From: Cephalotus follicularis | Lineage: Eukaryota; Streptophyta; Magnoliopsida; Oxalidales; Cephalotaceae | Reading direction: 5' to 3' | NCBI GenBank assembly: GCA_001972305.1 | Contig: BDDD01002894.1 | Span: 1-64,000, forward strand | Length of the DNA stretch: 64,000 nt | Shown: positions 30,209 to 42,113 of the stretch, piece by piece | Position numbering within the stretch: the first letter of the stretch is position 1 | How the letters are laid out: each line of letters starts with the position of its first letter | The notes under the pieces: generated by a model | Seen by the model: only the letters and a program-made list of their open reading frames with translations | The model's database searches: none | What the model was told of the DNA's origin: nothing | Position numbers and translations under genes: made by a program

Positions 30209-32413
30209 TGTAGTACCCTGCTTGTTCGTATGTGTTTTTACGGACCTTTTTATGTGTTCGTTTCGGGCTTTTAATTTCTGTTAATTTTAAAGTCCCGTTG
30301 CCCTTTGTTTTGGGCCTATGTGATTTGGGCTGACAGATAGCAGCCTGAATATTTGGATGTGTTATGCAATATTGGGTCTGAATTTATTGTTATTTAATCA
30401 AAAAATTTATTTTATTAAAAAAAATTCTTATTTTAAAAATCCTTTTATTTCATTTATTTTAATTATCTCCTTTACTCCTTTTATTTCTTTTTCCTTTTTC
30501 CTTTCTTTCTTATTTTCTTCTTCTTTCCTATTTCTTTCTCTTCTTCTCCCGAACTCTCCCTCCCCTCATTACTCTCACACGTTTTCAATCTCCAATTTCC
30601 ATATTAAACTGATTCTTGTTCCCTCTTCTTCCTTTTTTGAGCAGATTTTGTCTTCTTTTTCCTTTTGTGAGTGTCATTGTCATTCTATATTTGCCTCCAT
30701 CTTTTTCTGTTATGTGCCATTGCCGAATCTGCATTGTTGGAGTCTGTTTGATCCTTGTGAAATCGTTGCAGAGGTAATCTCAATTCCTTTGGTTGTTCTT
30801 TTGGGTTGAATTCTTTTGGTTTGCTAAGCATGTCTTTGTTTTGTTTTCTTTGGCCTATGTTTTGTTCACAGCCGGGTAACAAATTAATTGTGCTGTTCTC
30901 GTTGTGTTTTCGTGTTCTTGGTAACCATTACAGGTTAGTTAAATTCGTTTCCTACTGTGAAGGATTTGCTACATTGTCATAATTGCAATTTTATTTCCTT
31001 AACTATCCTTTGGTTTTGATTCCTACGTATATATGTTTAATCATAGTGTTAGTAAGACTGTCAACATGTTTTATACACCTTAAACTTATCATAATCTTGT
31101 TTTAAAGTCTGCTAATTATAGTGGATAAAAATATGGACATATATGTATGCATATTACTCTTGCTTTCTCTAGGAAGTCAAGCCACTGTCCAGATATTTCT
31201 ATGACAATTATGTGTTTCTATGTCATCTAAATGCCATACATGGTAGTATAATTGTGTCCATGTGTCTCTGGTTTAGTGTTGTACTCGTTTGAATCAGTTT
31301 CTATATCAAAATTGTCATGTTGTTGCTGTTCTGTCGTCCAGAACAGTCGGCTGTTCTTGTGGACAGTCGGCTGGATTGGATGTGCAGTCGACTGCATATG
31401 AACACAGTCGACTGTCTTGGGTTGTGTAGTCGACTGGATCTATGAACCAGTCGACTGTCTGTATTCTGATTTGAGTAGTCGACTGGACCTTGTGATTAGT
31501 CGACTGCCAAGCTTCCCCAGTCGACTGGTGCTCTGTAATAGTCGACTGTTTTGCCCAGAAAAGTACTGTTTTCAACTGTTTTGCTCTGTTTGTTCTCCGA
31601 ATCTATCTGGGTCTTTTCCAAACATAGTAATGAGTCTGTATAATGTTTCTGATGTGTCTTAGACTCTTATACGTATGATTTTGGGTGTCTTTAGATTATT
31701 GTGCTTCAAGTGAAGTTTGTTGAATCATCTATTCGTAAGTGCATTGTGAACGCATAAGGTACGGATTTCTGTCGTTTCCTTGGCTATCTGATATTTCAAA
31801 CCAAAAACAGTTTTGCTATGCTTGTTCGTTTATGAAATTGATAATGATTTTGACATGTTTTGAAAATGAAGTTGATTTGACATTTTTAAAAGATTCCGAC
31901 TTTATGCATATGATATGAAATGATACGATATGTTACGATATGATCACCTCTTTATAGCGAAGTATAAATGAGTTGATCATTTGGGTTATGAAATGTATGT
32001 TATGATACCGTTGTGAGCGGTTTCCAAATATGTTATGTGAAAGCATATTTGATGTGGTTTTAAATTTTTGTTTCCATGCGGCAGGTTACCGGGAGCAGCG
32101 GGGGAATGTGTGAACGAGAGATGACCACCCTATGTGTTTGGGTCCCTAGGAGTGTGATCCCTATGTAATGTCTAGTGGTCATAAACTATGATACTTATAT
32201 TTTTATGATTTAAATTTTGAACTTGGATATGTTTAAGTCCTTCCGGAAATGATTAATTGCTAAGTATTTAAATGTTTCAGTTATGTTTAGACCGCCACGT
32301 TTTTGGCTAATAAAGTAATGATTTGATTAGATATGTTATGTATATGATCAGATATGTTATGATAGGTTCTGTATTATGACCTTTGACAACTCCCGCCGTC
32401 CGGGGGTGTTACC
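30209..32413 (+). repeat. 5' LTR of P (2.2 kb)
   Basis: It starts TGTAGTACCCTG and ends CCGTCCGGGGGTGTTACC. Pyrimidine-rich stretch at 30430-30680, donor-like GCAGAGGTAATCTC near 30770, ten CAGTCGACTG-type words at 31343-31549. It is a short form: P 3' LTR, the reversed solo LTR at 44022 and Q carry an extra internal segment of a few hundred bp. Confidence 0.9.
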
Positions 32414-32418
32414 GATTG

Positions 32419-32430
32419 TGGTATCAGAGA
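32419..32430 (+). other. primer binding site of P (initiator Met tRNA)
   Basis: TGGTATCAGAGA, five bases after the LTR end, pairs with initiator tRNA-Met except the last base. Confidence 0.88.
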
Positions 32431-32584
32431 ATTAGGTTTTGTTTCCTTAGAAGACCTAACTAGGTTTGACCTGTGAGATTGGATAGACACTGGGTTAGGC
32501 TATTTTGGTTATGATTTTATGATATATTTTCTGTTTCGGTTTTGTTCCTTGTGATGTTTTATTTTTTTGAGTGCGTTTTCGTAG

Positions 32585-34528
32585 ATGGCACGTACAAGGA
32601 ACGCTGCTCGGAGGACTGTACCCGTTGAGGCTCAAGAAGTCAGAAATGAGCCTACTATGGAGGAGCTAGTACGTCAGGCGGTCGCTTGAGAGGTACGACG
32701 CATGTTGGGTCAGCAGAATCAGGATCAAGACCGTAGGGAGCCAGTTTTTGCTAAGGATGCTCCAGCTAATGTTCAGTCAGGAAGAGAAGCTAGGGGCAGG
32801 ACTGACACACCTACCTATATCTGGCTTAAGCGGTTCCAGAAGCAGAGACCGCACTCTTTCAGCTCAGCTGTGACTCCTGTGGAGGCTGAGCACTGGATTG
32901 CACATATGGACAAGATCTTTGATGTGCTTGGTTGTAGTGACGAGCAGAAGGTTAAGCTAGCTGTTTACAAGCTTGAGGGTGATGCTCAGAAATGGTGGAA
33001 AGCTGTGGATTTGGCTAAGGGGGGTAGCTATGCGGAGACTTTGACCTGGTTCAAGTTTTGTGAAGTCTTTTATCAACAGTACTTTCCCGCTGCTGATAAG
33101 GAGGCTTATGCCAGAGAATTCATCAATACCAGACAGAAGGATGGGGAATCGGTCACAGAGTTTCTAACCCGTTTTACTAGGCTTGCTGGTTTTGCTGGGT
33201 CCGCGACGGGGATAGCACTGGAGCAGGCAGAAAAGTTCAAGTGGAAGTTACACTATCAGCTCCGGGGTAAACTGATCAACACCAGGTTTGCTGATGTTTC
33301 TGAGGTAGCAAATGCGGCAAAGAACATAGAGCTGGAAAGGTTAGATTTCGAAGAGCATGAAGAACAGTTTCGTATTGTGCTGGATATTCTGAGGAAAAAT
33401 CAGCTATACGTGAAGTTTTCGAAGTGTGAGTTCAGATTGGAACAGGTGGCATTTTTGGGTCATGTGGTTACAACTGAAGGGATTAGTGTGGATCCTGCTA
33501 AAGTTGAAGCTATTACTAAATGGTCGAGACCTACCACAGTAACGAAGGTTAGGAGCTTTTTGGGCTTAGCCGGATACTATAGGCGGTTTGTGGAAGGTTT
33601 TTCCTCTATAGCCTTACCACTGACTCAGCTTATGAGAAAGGGAGCTAAGTTTGAATGGAATGAAGAGCGTGAAGCAAGTTTCGAGAAACTGAAGAATGAT
33701 CTAGTGTCAGCACCGATTCTTTGTTCACCATCTGGGTCGGGTGGATACCAGATTTACAGCGATGCTTCCAAGAACGGGTTGGGGTGTGTTTTGATGCAGC
33801 ATGGTCATGTGATAGCTTATGCTTCGAGAAAGTTGAAGCCTTACGAAGTGAACTATCCTACACATGATCTTGAGTTGGCAGCAGTAGTGTTTGCGTTAAA
33901 GAACTGGAGGCACTACTTATACGGAGAATCTTGTGACGTCTTTATCGATCATAAGAGTCTCAAGTATATCTTTACGCAGAAAGAGTTGAACATGCGTCAG
34001 AGAAGATGGTTGGAACTCCTGAAAGACTATGATCTAAATATCCAGTACCATCCTGGTAAAGCAAATGTGGTAGCTGATGCTCTTAGTCGGAAGAGTTTTG
34101 GGAGTGTAGCGGCTTTGCTTACTCAGCCGCAGTTGATAGCAGATATGGAGCGGATGGATTTACATCTATATGTTGGGGGTTCTGAAGGTCGTGTTGCTGC
34201 AATGAATGTTGAGCCTACTCTTATATCTCGGATTAAGACAGCTCAGAGTGATGATGGTAAACTTTGGGCCTTACTCCAGAATGTTGAAAAGGGTAAGCAA
34301 TCAGAGTTTCGTATGGATAACCATGGTGTGATATGGCTGGGTAATCGGTTGTGTGTTCCGTCAGATTCTTCTATCAGAGATGCTGTTTTGTCAGAGGCAC
34401 ACAGTTCTCCATTTTCTATACATCCGGGTTCTACGAAAATGTATAGGGAGTTGAAGAAGAACTTCTGGTGGAATGGAATGAAAAGGGATGTAGCGGAGTA
34501 CGTTGGGAAGTGTTTGATCTGTCAGTAG
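32585..34528 (+). pseudogene. gag-pol: gag and part of pol of P
   Basis: Gag starts MARTRNAARRTVPVEAQE at 32585, right after an acceptor-like TTTTCGTAG. The Gag domain follows ([67 protein letters not shown]). Pol parts seen are the end of reverse transcriptase ([34 protein letters not shown]), a full RNase H ([61 protein letters not shown]) and the integrase zinc finger ([18 protein letters not shown] ... CLICQ). The knuckle, protease and catalytic core of reverse transcriptase are not seen, so this copy cannot be autonomous. Confidence 0.88.
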
Positions 34529-35184
34529 GTAAATATTGAGCACCAACGTGCTAGTGGTTTGTTACAACCCTTAGAAGTTCCAGTTTTGAAATGGGAAAGC
34601 ATTTCGGTGGACTTTCTGACGGGTTTACCAATAACTTTCAGGAGGAACGATGCTATCTGGGTAGTAGTGGATCATTGACTAAATCGGCTCACTTCTTGGC
34701 TATCCGAGAAGACTTTTTGGTTGATTGTTTGGCTGAGGTGTTTCAGCAGGAGATAGTGAGATTGCATGGGACTCCGGTATCCATTGTTTCGGATAGGGAT
34801 CCTCGTTTCACTTCACAGTTTTGGAAAGGGTTCCAGAAAACTTGGGGTACTAGGCTCAGTTACAGTACAGCTTTTCATCCACAGACAGATGGGAAGACTG
34901 AGAGAAGCATCCAGACCTTAGAAGATATGTTGAGGTCTTGTGCTTTGGAGTGGACTGGGAGCTGGGATGAGTATTTGAGCTTGGTAGAGTTTGCCTACAA
35001 TAACAGTTGGCACGCTAGTATCGGTATGGCTCCGTTTGAAGCTCTTTATGGGAGGAAGTGTCGAGCTCCGACATGTTGGGATGAGGTTGGAGAGCGAGTT
35101 ATCGAGGGACCCGAGCTAGTACAGAACACTACCGAGAAAGTGGCAATAGCAAGGGAGAGATTGAAAGCAGCGCAATCTCGATAG
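34529..35184 (+). pseudogene. pol: integrase core of P
   Basis: Core domain with the second catalytic Asp in IVSDRDPRFTSQFWKGFQ and the Glu region in FHPQTDGKTERSIQTLEDML. SYNN-type and GRKCRAPTCWDEVG segments follow, ending KAAQSR. Open from 34591. The sequence is very close to Q on the minus strand at 63496-63885, showing one family. Broken in places. Confidence 0.85.
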
Positions 35185-35561
35185 AAGAGTTATGTGGACA
35201 GACATCGGTGGGATTTGGAGTTCATGGTAGGTGAACATGTGTTCTTGAAAGTTTCACCTTGGAAAGGAGTTCGACGTTTTGGGCTGAAAGGAAAGTTGAG
35301 TCCACGGTATATCGGGCCTTTCGAAGTTCAAGACAAGATTCGCGCGGTTGCTTATCGGTTAGCTTTGCCTCCGCAGTTAGCACACGTCCATAACGCGTTC
35401 CACGTGTCCTTGCTGAGAGGTTATCAGTATCATCCCCTATATGTGGTTCACTATCCGTTGGACAGTATTCGGGAGGATTTATCTTGTGATGAGGAGGCTG
35501 AGGCTATTCTGGATCGACAGGAACGGGTGACGCGTAGCAAGGCCGTTTCTTTTGTGAAATT
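35185..35561 (+). CDS. pol: integrase C-terminal region and chromodomain of P
   Basis: HVFLKVSPWKGVRRFGLKG, KLSPRYIGPFEV, VHNAFHVSLLRGYQYHPLYV and the start of a chromodomain (EAILDRQERVTRSKAVSFVK). The coding sequence then runs straight into LTR sequence (about 35562), without polypurine tract. Compare Q at 63031-63459, which has the same segments. Confidence 0.82.
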
Positions 35562-36956
35562 GATTCCTACGTATATATGTTTTATCATAGTGTTAGTAAG
35601 ACTGTCAACATGTTTTATACACCTTAAACATGTCATAATCTAGTTTTAAAGTCTACTAATTATAGTGGACAGAAATCTGGACATATATGTATGCATATTA
35701 CTCTTGCTTTCTCTAGGAAGTCAAACCACTGTCCAGATATTTCTATGACAATTATGTGTTTCTATGTCATCTAAATGTCATACATGGTCGTATAATTGTG
35801 TCCATGTGTCTATGGTTTAGTGTTGCACTCGTTTGAATCAGTTTCTATATCAAAATTGTCATGTTGCTGCTGTTCTGTCGTCCAGAACAGTCGGCTGTTC
35901 TTGTGGACAGTCGGCTGGATTGGATGTGCAGTCGACTGCCATATGAACACAGTCGACTGTCTTGGGTTGTGTAGTCGACTAGATCTATGAACCAGTCGAC
36001 TGTCTGCATTCTGATTTGAGTAGTCGACTGGACCTTATGATTAGTCCACTGCCAAGCTTCTCCAGTCGATTGGTGCTCTGTAATAGTCAACTGTTTTGCC
36101 CAGAAAAGTACTGTTTTCAACTGTTTTGCTCCGTTTGTTCTCCCAATCGATCCGGGTCTTTTCCAAACACAGTAATGAGTCTGTATAATGTTTCTGATGT
36201 GTCTTAGACTCTTATACGTATGATTTTGGATGTCTTTAGATTATTGTGCTTCAAGTGGAGTTTGTTGAATCATCAATCCGAAAGTGCATTGTGAACGCAT
36301 AAGGTACGGATTTCTGTCATTTCCTTGGCTATCTGATATTTCGAACTAAAAACAGTTTTGCTATGCTTCTTCGTTTATGAAATTGATAAAGTTTTTGACA
36401 TGTTTCGAAAATGAAGTTGATTTGACATTTTTAAATGATTCCGACTTTATGCATATGATATGAAATGATACGATATGTTACGATATGATCACCTCTTTAT
36501 AGCGAACTATAAATGAGTTGATGATTTGGGTTATGAAATGTATGTTATGATACCGTTGCGAGCGGTTTCCAAATATGTTATGTGAAAGCATATTTTATGT
36601 AGTTTTAAATTGATTTAGATAAATCAATGTATTTGTAATGATTGAATACTGAGTATTGTACCCACCTATGGGGCGTACCATAGGCACGTCGTAGGCTTGG
36701 CATGGGGATGTGACACTTCCGTAGCGGTGTGATTAGTCTACGGCGTCTCTGAGTGTTATGAATAAATCCCATGAGGTGGATTTATGGATCCGGTATGTAT
36801 GATAGAGGCGTATGAATCGATTCTAGTTTATGACATGTGATCTGAGGTGTGATCAGATATGTGATATGTGAGAATTGACTTGTGTAGTGCCGTACACTTC
36901 AATTCTAGTGGCCATGTGGAATTAGCGCCTCCCTTGCCTAATTTATGTTATGTGAT
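35562..36956 (+). repeat. 3' LTR of P, first part
   Basis: Matches 31017-32053 of the 5' LTR at about 96% by eye, with the palindrome array at 35889-36095, then the extra segment of the long LTR form (CACCTATGGGGCGTACC, GAAATCCCATGAGG-like). It is interrupted by E2 and continues at 40263-40850. Confidence 0.85.
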
Positions 36957-36959
36957 ATG

Positions 36960-38071
36960 TCAATTCCGCGGTTGAGCTGCCGCAACACTACCACTAGCAC
37001 TAGCACTCCCATGTTGGCTGCGTGCGTGATCCCTCATCTTTGGACAGTTACCCAGCATGTGATCTTGTGAACCACATCTCAAACACTTCCCCATCTTCTT
37101 CCAGCATTCGGCCTCATCATCTGACGGCCGCAAAAAGTACATCCACTAGCATTCTGCTGACTGTTCTGGCCAGGTGTCCTTGATCGGTTGCGTCGAGACC
37201 CACCTTGCCCTCTATTATCAGACTTGTTTGACCTAGCAGGATTATTGCCTCCCTGCCCTTGTGACTGTACGGCCTTCGATTGAGTAGCTCGAGACCGTTC
37301 TGTCCTCCTCTCATTAGCATCTTCTTCGAGAATCATTGCCCTCTCAGCAACTTCAAAAAAGGAAGTCAGCTGCAACATCAACAACTTGGATCTGATATCT
37401 GGTCAAAGGCCTTTTAGGAACCTCCAGATCATCCGTGACTCTCCCTCCACAAGATATGGCGTGTGTCTGGCCAGCTCTACAAATCTGGTGTGGTATTGAG
37501 GTACCATCAAGTCTCCTTGACGTAACTCCATTAGCTCAGTCTCCCATCTGTCACGCTCTTTCTGCGGTACATAAGCATCCAGAAACTCGGACTGGAATCT
37601 GTCCCAAGTTCTGTCGAGTCTACGGGCTTCCCACTTCGCTTATGTCCTCTCCTACCAGTAGGTAGCTTCGCCCCACAGGAGGTATAAAGCAAAGCTGAGC
37701 TTCTGCTCATCTGTACAGTCCAGAGCAGTAAATATCTTCTCTAGATCTCTAATCCATCTCTCAGTAGCAGTAGCATTATGCTCGCCATTAAAGGTCGGAG
37801 GATTCTGTCGCATGGACCGCTCCAGATCTCGGCCAAATCCACCTACATGACAAGCATCCGGTGCTGGCTGGTATGCTCGGTTAGCCTCATACATTTGTCG
37901 GATCTGTACCATGTTGGCCGAATTCGACTGCATCTGCTGTCGGAAAAGATCAGCCAGGTTGTCAAAATTACTTCTCTCATCATGGACTGGATGAACATTT
38001 TCAGGCACTGGCGGAGCATTGATCCCCTCGTCGGCTCTACGCCTTCCCCTTCGTCCTCTTCTTGGATCCAT
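36960..38071 (-). pseudogene. gag: gag of E2
   Basis: Minus-strand Ty3 Gag. Start MDPRRGRRGRRRADEG is basic; the Gag domain shows LADLFRQQMQ, RSMRQNPPTFNGEHNATATE, DLEKIFTALDCTDEQKLSF and LWGEATYW, then the ELMELRQGD region and a Ser/Gln-rich basic linker. Two CCHC knuckles are recognisable (CTFCGRQ..., CGSQDHMLGNCP). The end [13 protein letters not shown] matches E at about 24905. An acceptor-like CCATTCCATATAG lies eight bases before the ATG. It looks broken, with about three breaks. Confidence 0.82.
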
Positions 38072-38159
38072 TTAGTTTCCTATATGGAATGGCAAAAATC
38101 ATTAGGAAACATTTCATTAAATTCCGAGAAACTTATCCCAGCTAGCATATATGGAATAT

Positions 38160-38171
38160 GCTCTGATACCA
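38160..38171 (-). other. primer binding site of E2 (initiator Met tRNA)
   Basis: Plus-strand GCTCTGATACCA is TGGTATCAGAGC on the element strand, three bases from the LTR end GGGGTGTGACA. Confidence 0.9.
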
Positions 38172-38174
38172 TGC

Positions 38175-40262
38175 TGTCACACCCCGTTTTTCCGGTTCCA
38201 TATCATTAAGACAAGCATATATGGTGATATCAATATTAAACATTTATTCCAGCATTTCATTTAACAGAATATAACAATATGCGGAATCAGTCGATAAGCC
38301 GGAATATAATTTACAAGCCATCCGCACGCATCCCATACCACGTGCGGGTAATATTCAACATTATCCTTAACATAAGGAAATACAACATAAACGAGGTATG
38401 AATTGTTCCTTTCATTACAATACATCAAAAGAAATAACAACCTTAAGACAACAAACGAAGCTCTCCAAGCTTCAGTGGCAACTCCCACGTCTTCGCTCAA
38501 TCTGAAATTGTAGGGGTTAGCCGTTGTCCTCACTTGGCTAAGTAGGAAGATAATGCATGCTAAGTAATATATGAATGCGATATGTATGACAGTTTATATA
38601 AATATATCATTTCAGTGGGCCAATATATAAGCAATCATGCCAAGTGGCCATAAACAGTACATATGCAAAGATACCGCACAAGGCTACAATCAATTCATTC
38701 AGTGGTTGGGTGTCACATGTCGCTAACTCCTAGCACCAACTGTGCACCACCTAACTATCACCCTATACACCGAGGATGATAGAACAGGTAACATTTACTA
38801 CTGGCGTTGGCGGTTAGTTTAACAGTAATTTTTGCAATTGCAGACAGTAGGGTGATACTCAGGCCAACTCTTGGCACCCAGGATCACATCCATAATCAGT
38901 GATATCCTCCATCACTAACTACGGCAGTAACATAGACAATCAATTCAATCAGTACAATCAGTAATAATATTACATATATAATCAATATGCAATATCAAGG
39001 TGTTTTCTTTAGAAACATATAACATTTCAGTAATCGTACATCTCATGTGAGGAAACGATATCAGTACAGTAGTGGTTTCCAATTCGGAAACAAACAGTAG
39101 GTGCCTCTCATATAGGAGGAAAATCAGTGGTTCCTTTAAACAATAAGTGTTCTTTGAAATTGATAGAAAATATCATAATTTTGGTACAAGCCCATAAATG
39201 GTTTCAATCTTTAAATTATCAGTAGTAGTGCTGTTAATAGCACCAAACCGTATATACTAACATAAGTAGCATATTCAGTAACATTAATCAAAGCAGTAAT
39301 CCTTGTGAATAATAATTCTTCATTTGAAAATGGTGTTTAAACCATAAAATTGTGCATATAGCACATAGTTCCATTCGATCAGTGAAATATCAGTAGGAAT
39401 GATGTTAAATAACATCAAACAGTACATACTATATGAAAGTGGCATATACAAATCAATAGCAATGCAAAACAGTAGCAATTCAATCAGTTGTTATGCAATT
39501 TCTGCCCAGACAGTCAACTGCCCTCAAGAACCAGTCGGCTGTTGGGTTGTGTAGTCGACTGGTAGGCTTTGCCAGTCAACTGGATCAATTGCGTAGTCGA
39601 CTGTTTTCAATGCAAGTCGACTGTTTTTGCCCAGAAATGCAGGCAGAACAGAGTATGTGTAGTACAATTTCAATACAAATCAGTTCAATGCAAGTAGAAA
39701 TTAACATACATGAAATGCATGAACATATCTTCCAAAACATAACACTACCCCTACCTCAATTTGCTATCCCAAGATCAATTGAGTGATCTTTCTCTTTAAG
39801 GTTTCCAAAGCCTTTTCCCAAGCTTTCACCAACAATTCTTTTTAATCTCAGCTGTTCAATCTATGCATGTTTATAGACACATGCATCAGTCACAGTAACT
39901 CTAGGACAACTGTAATATAACAGAAGTTCAATCATCTATTCCCTAAGTCTTAATTTCCATTTAACTACCCCTTTTGATATAAGCCAACATCATTCAATTC
40001 CGGATTCTTTGGTATTAATGTTGGCAGAAGATGTAAGTGTATACCTAGGGAAATCAGTAGTTATAACAATTAACTAACAACAACAATTCGAACTCGAATT
40101 ACTAAAATTCTCTAATATCCATATTCATTTCCTTGCTTCTTTCCTTTACCATTTCAAATCAATTCTCAAGTTGTTAACATTAACCATGTTTAACAGAAGG
40201 TATAACACATTCTAGTTACATCATCTCCTAACAGAGATTTCTGATTGGAACTTACCAGGAAA
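38175..40262 (-). repeat. LTR of E2, partial
   Basis: It reads as an E-family LTR from its right end (plus strand TGTCACACCCCG) for about 2.1 kb. It has the TTAGCC/GGCTAA hairpin (38517-38541) and a palindrome cluster at 39509-39628. It is more diverged from the other E LTRs than they are from each other. Confidence 0.8.
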
Positions 40263-40850
40263 GTCCCCAAGCATTACATGATATGTATGTGGCTCAGTAT
40301 GACCTGTGATTCGTAAATGATTTTATGAAATGCTTCGTAAATGTTTCGAAAGTTATATGGATTATATGAAGGTACAAATGTGATTTTACGATTATTTATT
40401 TTTTTTAATTACTTAAGATTTCTGTTATGAATCTTACTGTTTTTAAACTTATCGTTTACTGTTTTATTTTCCTTATCCGTACTGAGGTTTACTCAGCCGC
40501 ATTTTTGTTTCCATGCGGCAGGTTACCGAGAGCAGCGGGGGAATGTGTGAACGAGAGATGACCACCCTATGTGTTTGGGTCCCTAGGAGTGTGATCCCTA
40601 TGTTAGGTCTAGTGGTCATAAACTATGATACTTATATTTTTATGATTTAAATTTGGAGCTTGGATATGTTTAAGTCCTTCCGGAAATGATTAATTGCTAA
40701 GTTTTTAAATGTTTCAGTTACGTTTAGACCACCACATTTTTGGCTAATAAAGTAATGATTTAATTAGATATGTTATGTATATGATCAGATATGTTATGAT
40801 AGGTTCTGTATTATGACCTGTGACAACTCCCGCCATCCGGGGGTATTATA
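40263..40850 (+). repeat. 3' LTR of P, end
   Basis: Contains the GCCGC/GCGGC hairpin (40496-40519) and ends CCATCCGGGGGTATTATA. Confidence 0.85.
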
Positions 40851-40855
40851 GGTAT

Positions 40856-41347
40856 TCTTGCATTGTATTGTCTATGGTCACTTGGCATGGTTGCTTATAT
40901 ATTGGAATATTTACAAATGCTATTTTATATATAAATTGTCATACATGTTGCATCTATAGATTCAATTATCATGCATTATTTCCTACTTAGCCAAGTGAGG
41001 ACAACGGCTAACCCCTACAATTTCAGATTAAGTAAAGGCATTCGGGAAGGCCCGTTGCTGAAGCTCGGAGAGTTTTGATCTACTTAAGGTTGTCATTTTA
41101 TTTTGTAATGTAAGTGAAACGAACGATTCGCACTCCGTTATTTTTGGTACATTCCTTATGTAAAAGGATAATTGCTGGTATTGTACGAGCACGTAGTATG
41201 GGCTGCGTGCGGATAACTTTGTTTTATAATTCAGATATTAATGCTTCCTCTTATTTATGAGATGTTGAATGAAACGCTGGATTATTTACTTATTCCTGAT
41301 ATCACCACATATGTTGTCTAAATGTAATGGATTAACGGGGTGTGACA
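40856..41347 (+). repeat. 3' LTR of E, end
   Basis: Continues the E LTR after P. Hairpin TTAGCC/GGCTAA at 40987-41011; ends GGGGTGTGACA. Confidence 0.9.
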
Positions 41348-42075
41348 TTTTCTAGCAATCCGAACGAATTATTCCTTGGATCGCTTAGCATCCCTATATG
41401 TTGGGGAGATTGTGAGACTCCACGGTGTACCAGTTAGTGTGGTTTCTGACAGAGATCCGCGGTTCACTTCCTGATATTGGAAGAAGCTGCAAGCAGCATT
41501 TGGTACTCAACTCAATTTCAGTACAGCTTTTCATCCCCAAATGGATGGTCAGTATAAACGGACGATTCAGACTCTTGAGGATATGCTTCAAGCATTTGTT
41601 ATGGATTTGGAAAAAGTTATGCAGATCGCCGAAGAAAGGATTTAGAGTAGTCTATGGCGGATCATGTATTCCTCAAGGTTTCACCAACCAAGGGAGTCAT
41701 GAGGTTTGGTAAAAGGGGAAAGTTAGCTCCGCGGTATATCGGACCTTTTGAGATCCTTGAGAGGGTAGGCGCTGTTGCTTACAGGCTTGTGTTACTGCCA
41801 GAGTTGTCGGAGGTGCACAATGTCTTCCACGTATCGATGTTGAGGAAGTACCACCCAGATCCTTCACATGTATAGCAATATGAGCCGTTAAAATTGAAGG
41901 CATATATGAGCTTTGAAGAGATGCCTGTTCAGATTCTTGATCACCGAATCAAACAGCTCAGACACAAGGAGATCGCTTTGGTTAAAGTTCTGTGGTAGCA
42001 TCACGGAGTCGAAGAGGCAACTTGGGAACGTGAGGATGAGATAAGAGAATTGTATCCTCATTTATTCTGACCTTA
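41348..42075 (+). pseudogene. pol: integrase end and chromodomain of H
   Basis: After E, the H integrase resumes with the same sequence as H' at 7592 (RLHGVPVSVVSDRDPRF-like, the FHPQMDGQ region). The C-terminal region follows (DHVFLKVSPTKGVMRFGKRG, KLAPRYIGPFEILERVG, EVHNVFHVSMLRKYHPDPSH) and a chromodomain (QLRHKEIALVKVLW ... EEATWEREDEIRE). The main open stretch is 41654-41875. Broken. H' keeps some core sequence that H does not. Confidence 0.83.
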
Positions 42076-42097
42076 GAAAATCTCGGGACGAGATTTC

Positions 42098-42113
42098 TTT
42101 AAGGAGGGGAGGA
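42098..42113 (+). other. polypurine tract of H
   Basis: TTTAAGGAGGGGAGGA precedes LTR start TGTAAGCCCCCG. The upstream AATCTCGGGACGAGATT is a perfect palindrome usual before this tract in Tekay-like elements. Confidence 0.85.

Larger units (their letters stand above)
36957..40262 (-). mobile_element. E2: inverted E-family fragment in the P LTR
   Basis: Minus strand. It is part of an E-family LTR (38175-40262), primer site (38160-38171) and most of gag (36960-38071), cut at both ends. No target duplication is seen: the flanks are GTGATATGT at left and AAAGTCCCC at right. It therefore probably arrived by DNA repair or template switching and not by integrase. Broken. Confidence 0.8.
30209..40850 (+). 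mobile_element. Ty3/gypsy chromovirus P, inserted in the E LTR
   Basis: 5' LTR 30209-32413, primer site, gag, pol, chromodomain, 3' LTR (35562-36956 and 40263-40850, split by E2). Perfect target duplication GGTAT on both sides (30204-30208, 40851-40855). The LTRs differ by about 3-4% by eye over 260 bp, so it is younger than E and H, roughly one to two million years at usual plant rates. Broken: several domains are missing or cut. Confidence 0.92.
15889..41347 (+). mobile_element. Ty3/gypsy chromovirus E, inserted in H
   Basis: 5' LTR from 15889 (partial, to about 17887), gag and pol between 22497 and 27969, 3' LTR 28011-30208 continuing at 40856-41347. It contains C, a solo LTR and P, and through P also E2. 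It is a Tekay/Del-like chromovirus by chromodomain and long LTRs. The LTRs differ by about 5% by eye near their starts. Broken, with several breaks besides the insertions. Confidence 0.88.

Noticed and set aside
30357-30809. Phe/Ser/Leu-rich open frame of 150 codons resembling membrane segments
   Set aside because: Lies in the pyrimidine-rich part of the P LTR; composition effect; a different frame appears in the related solo LTRs.
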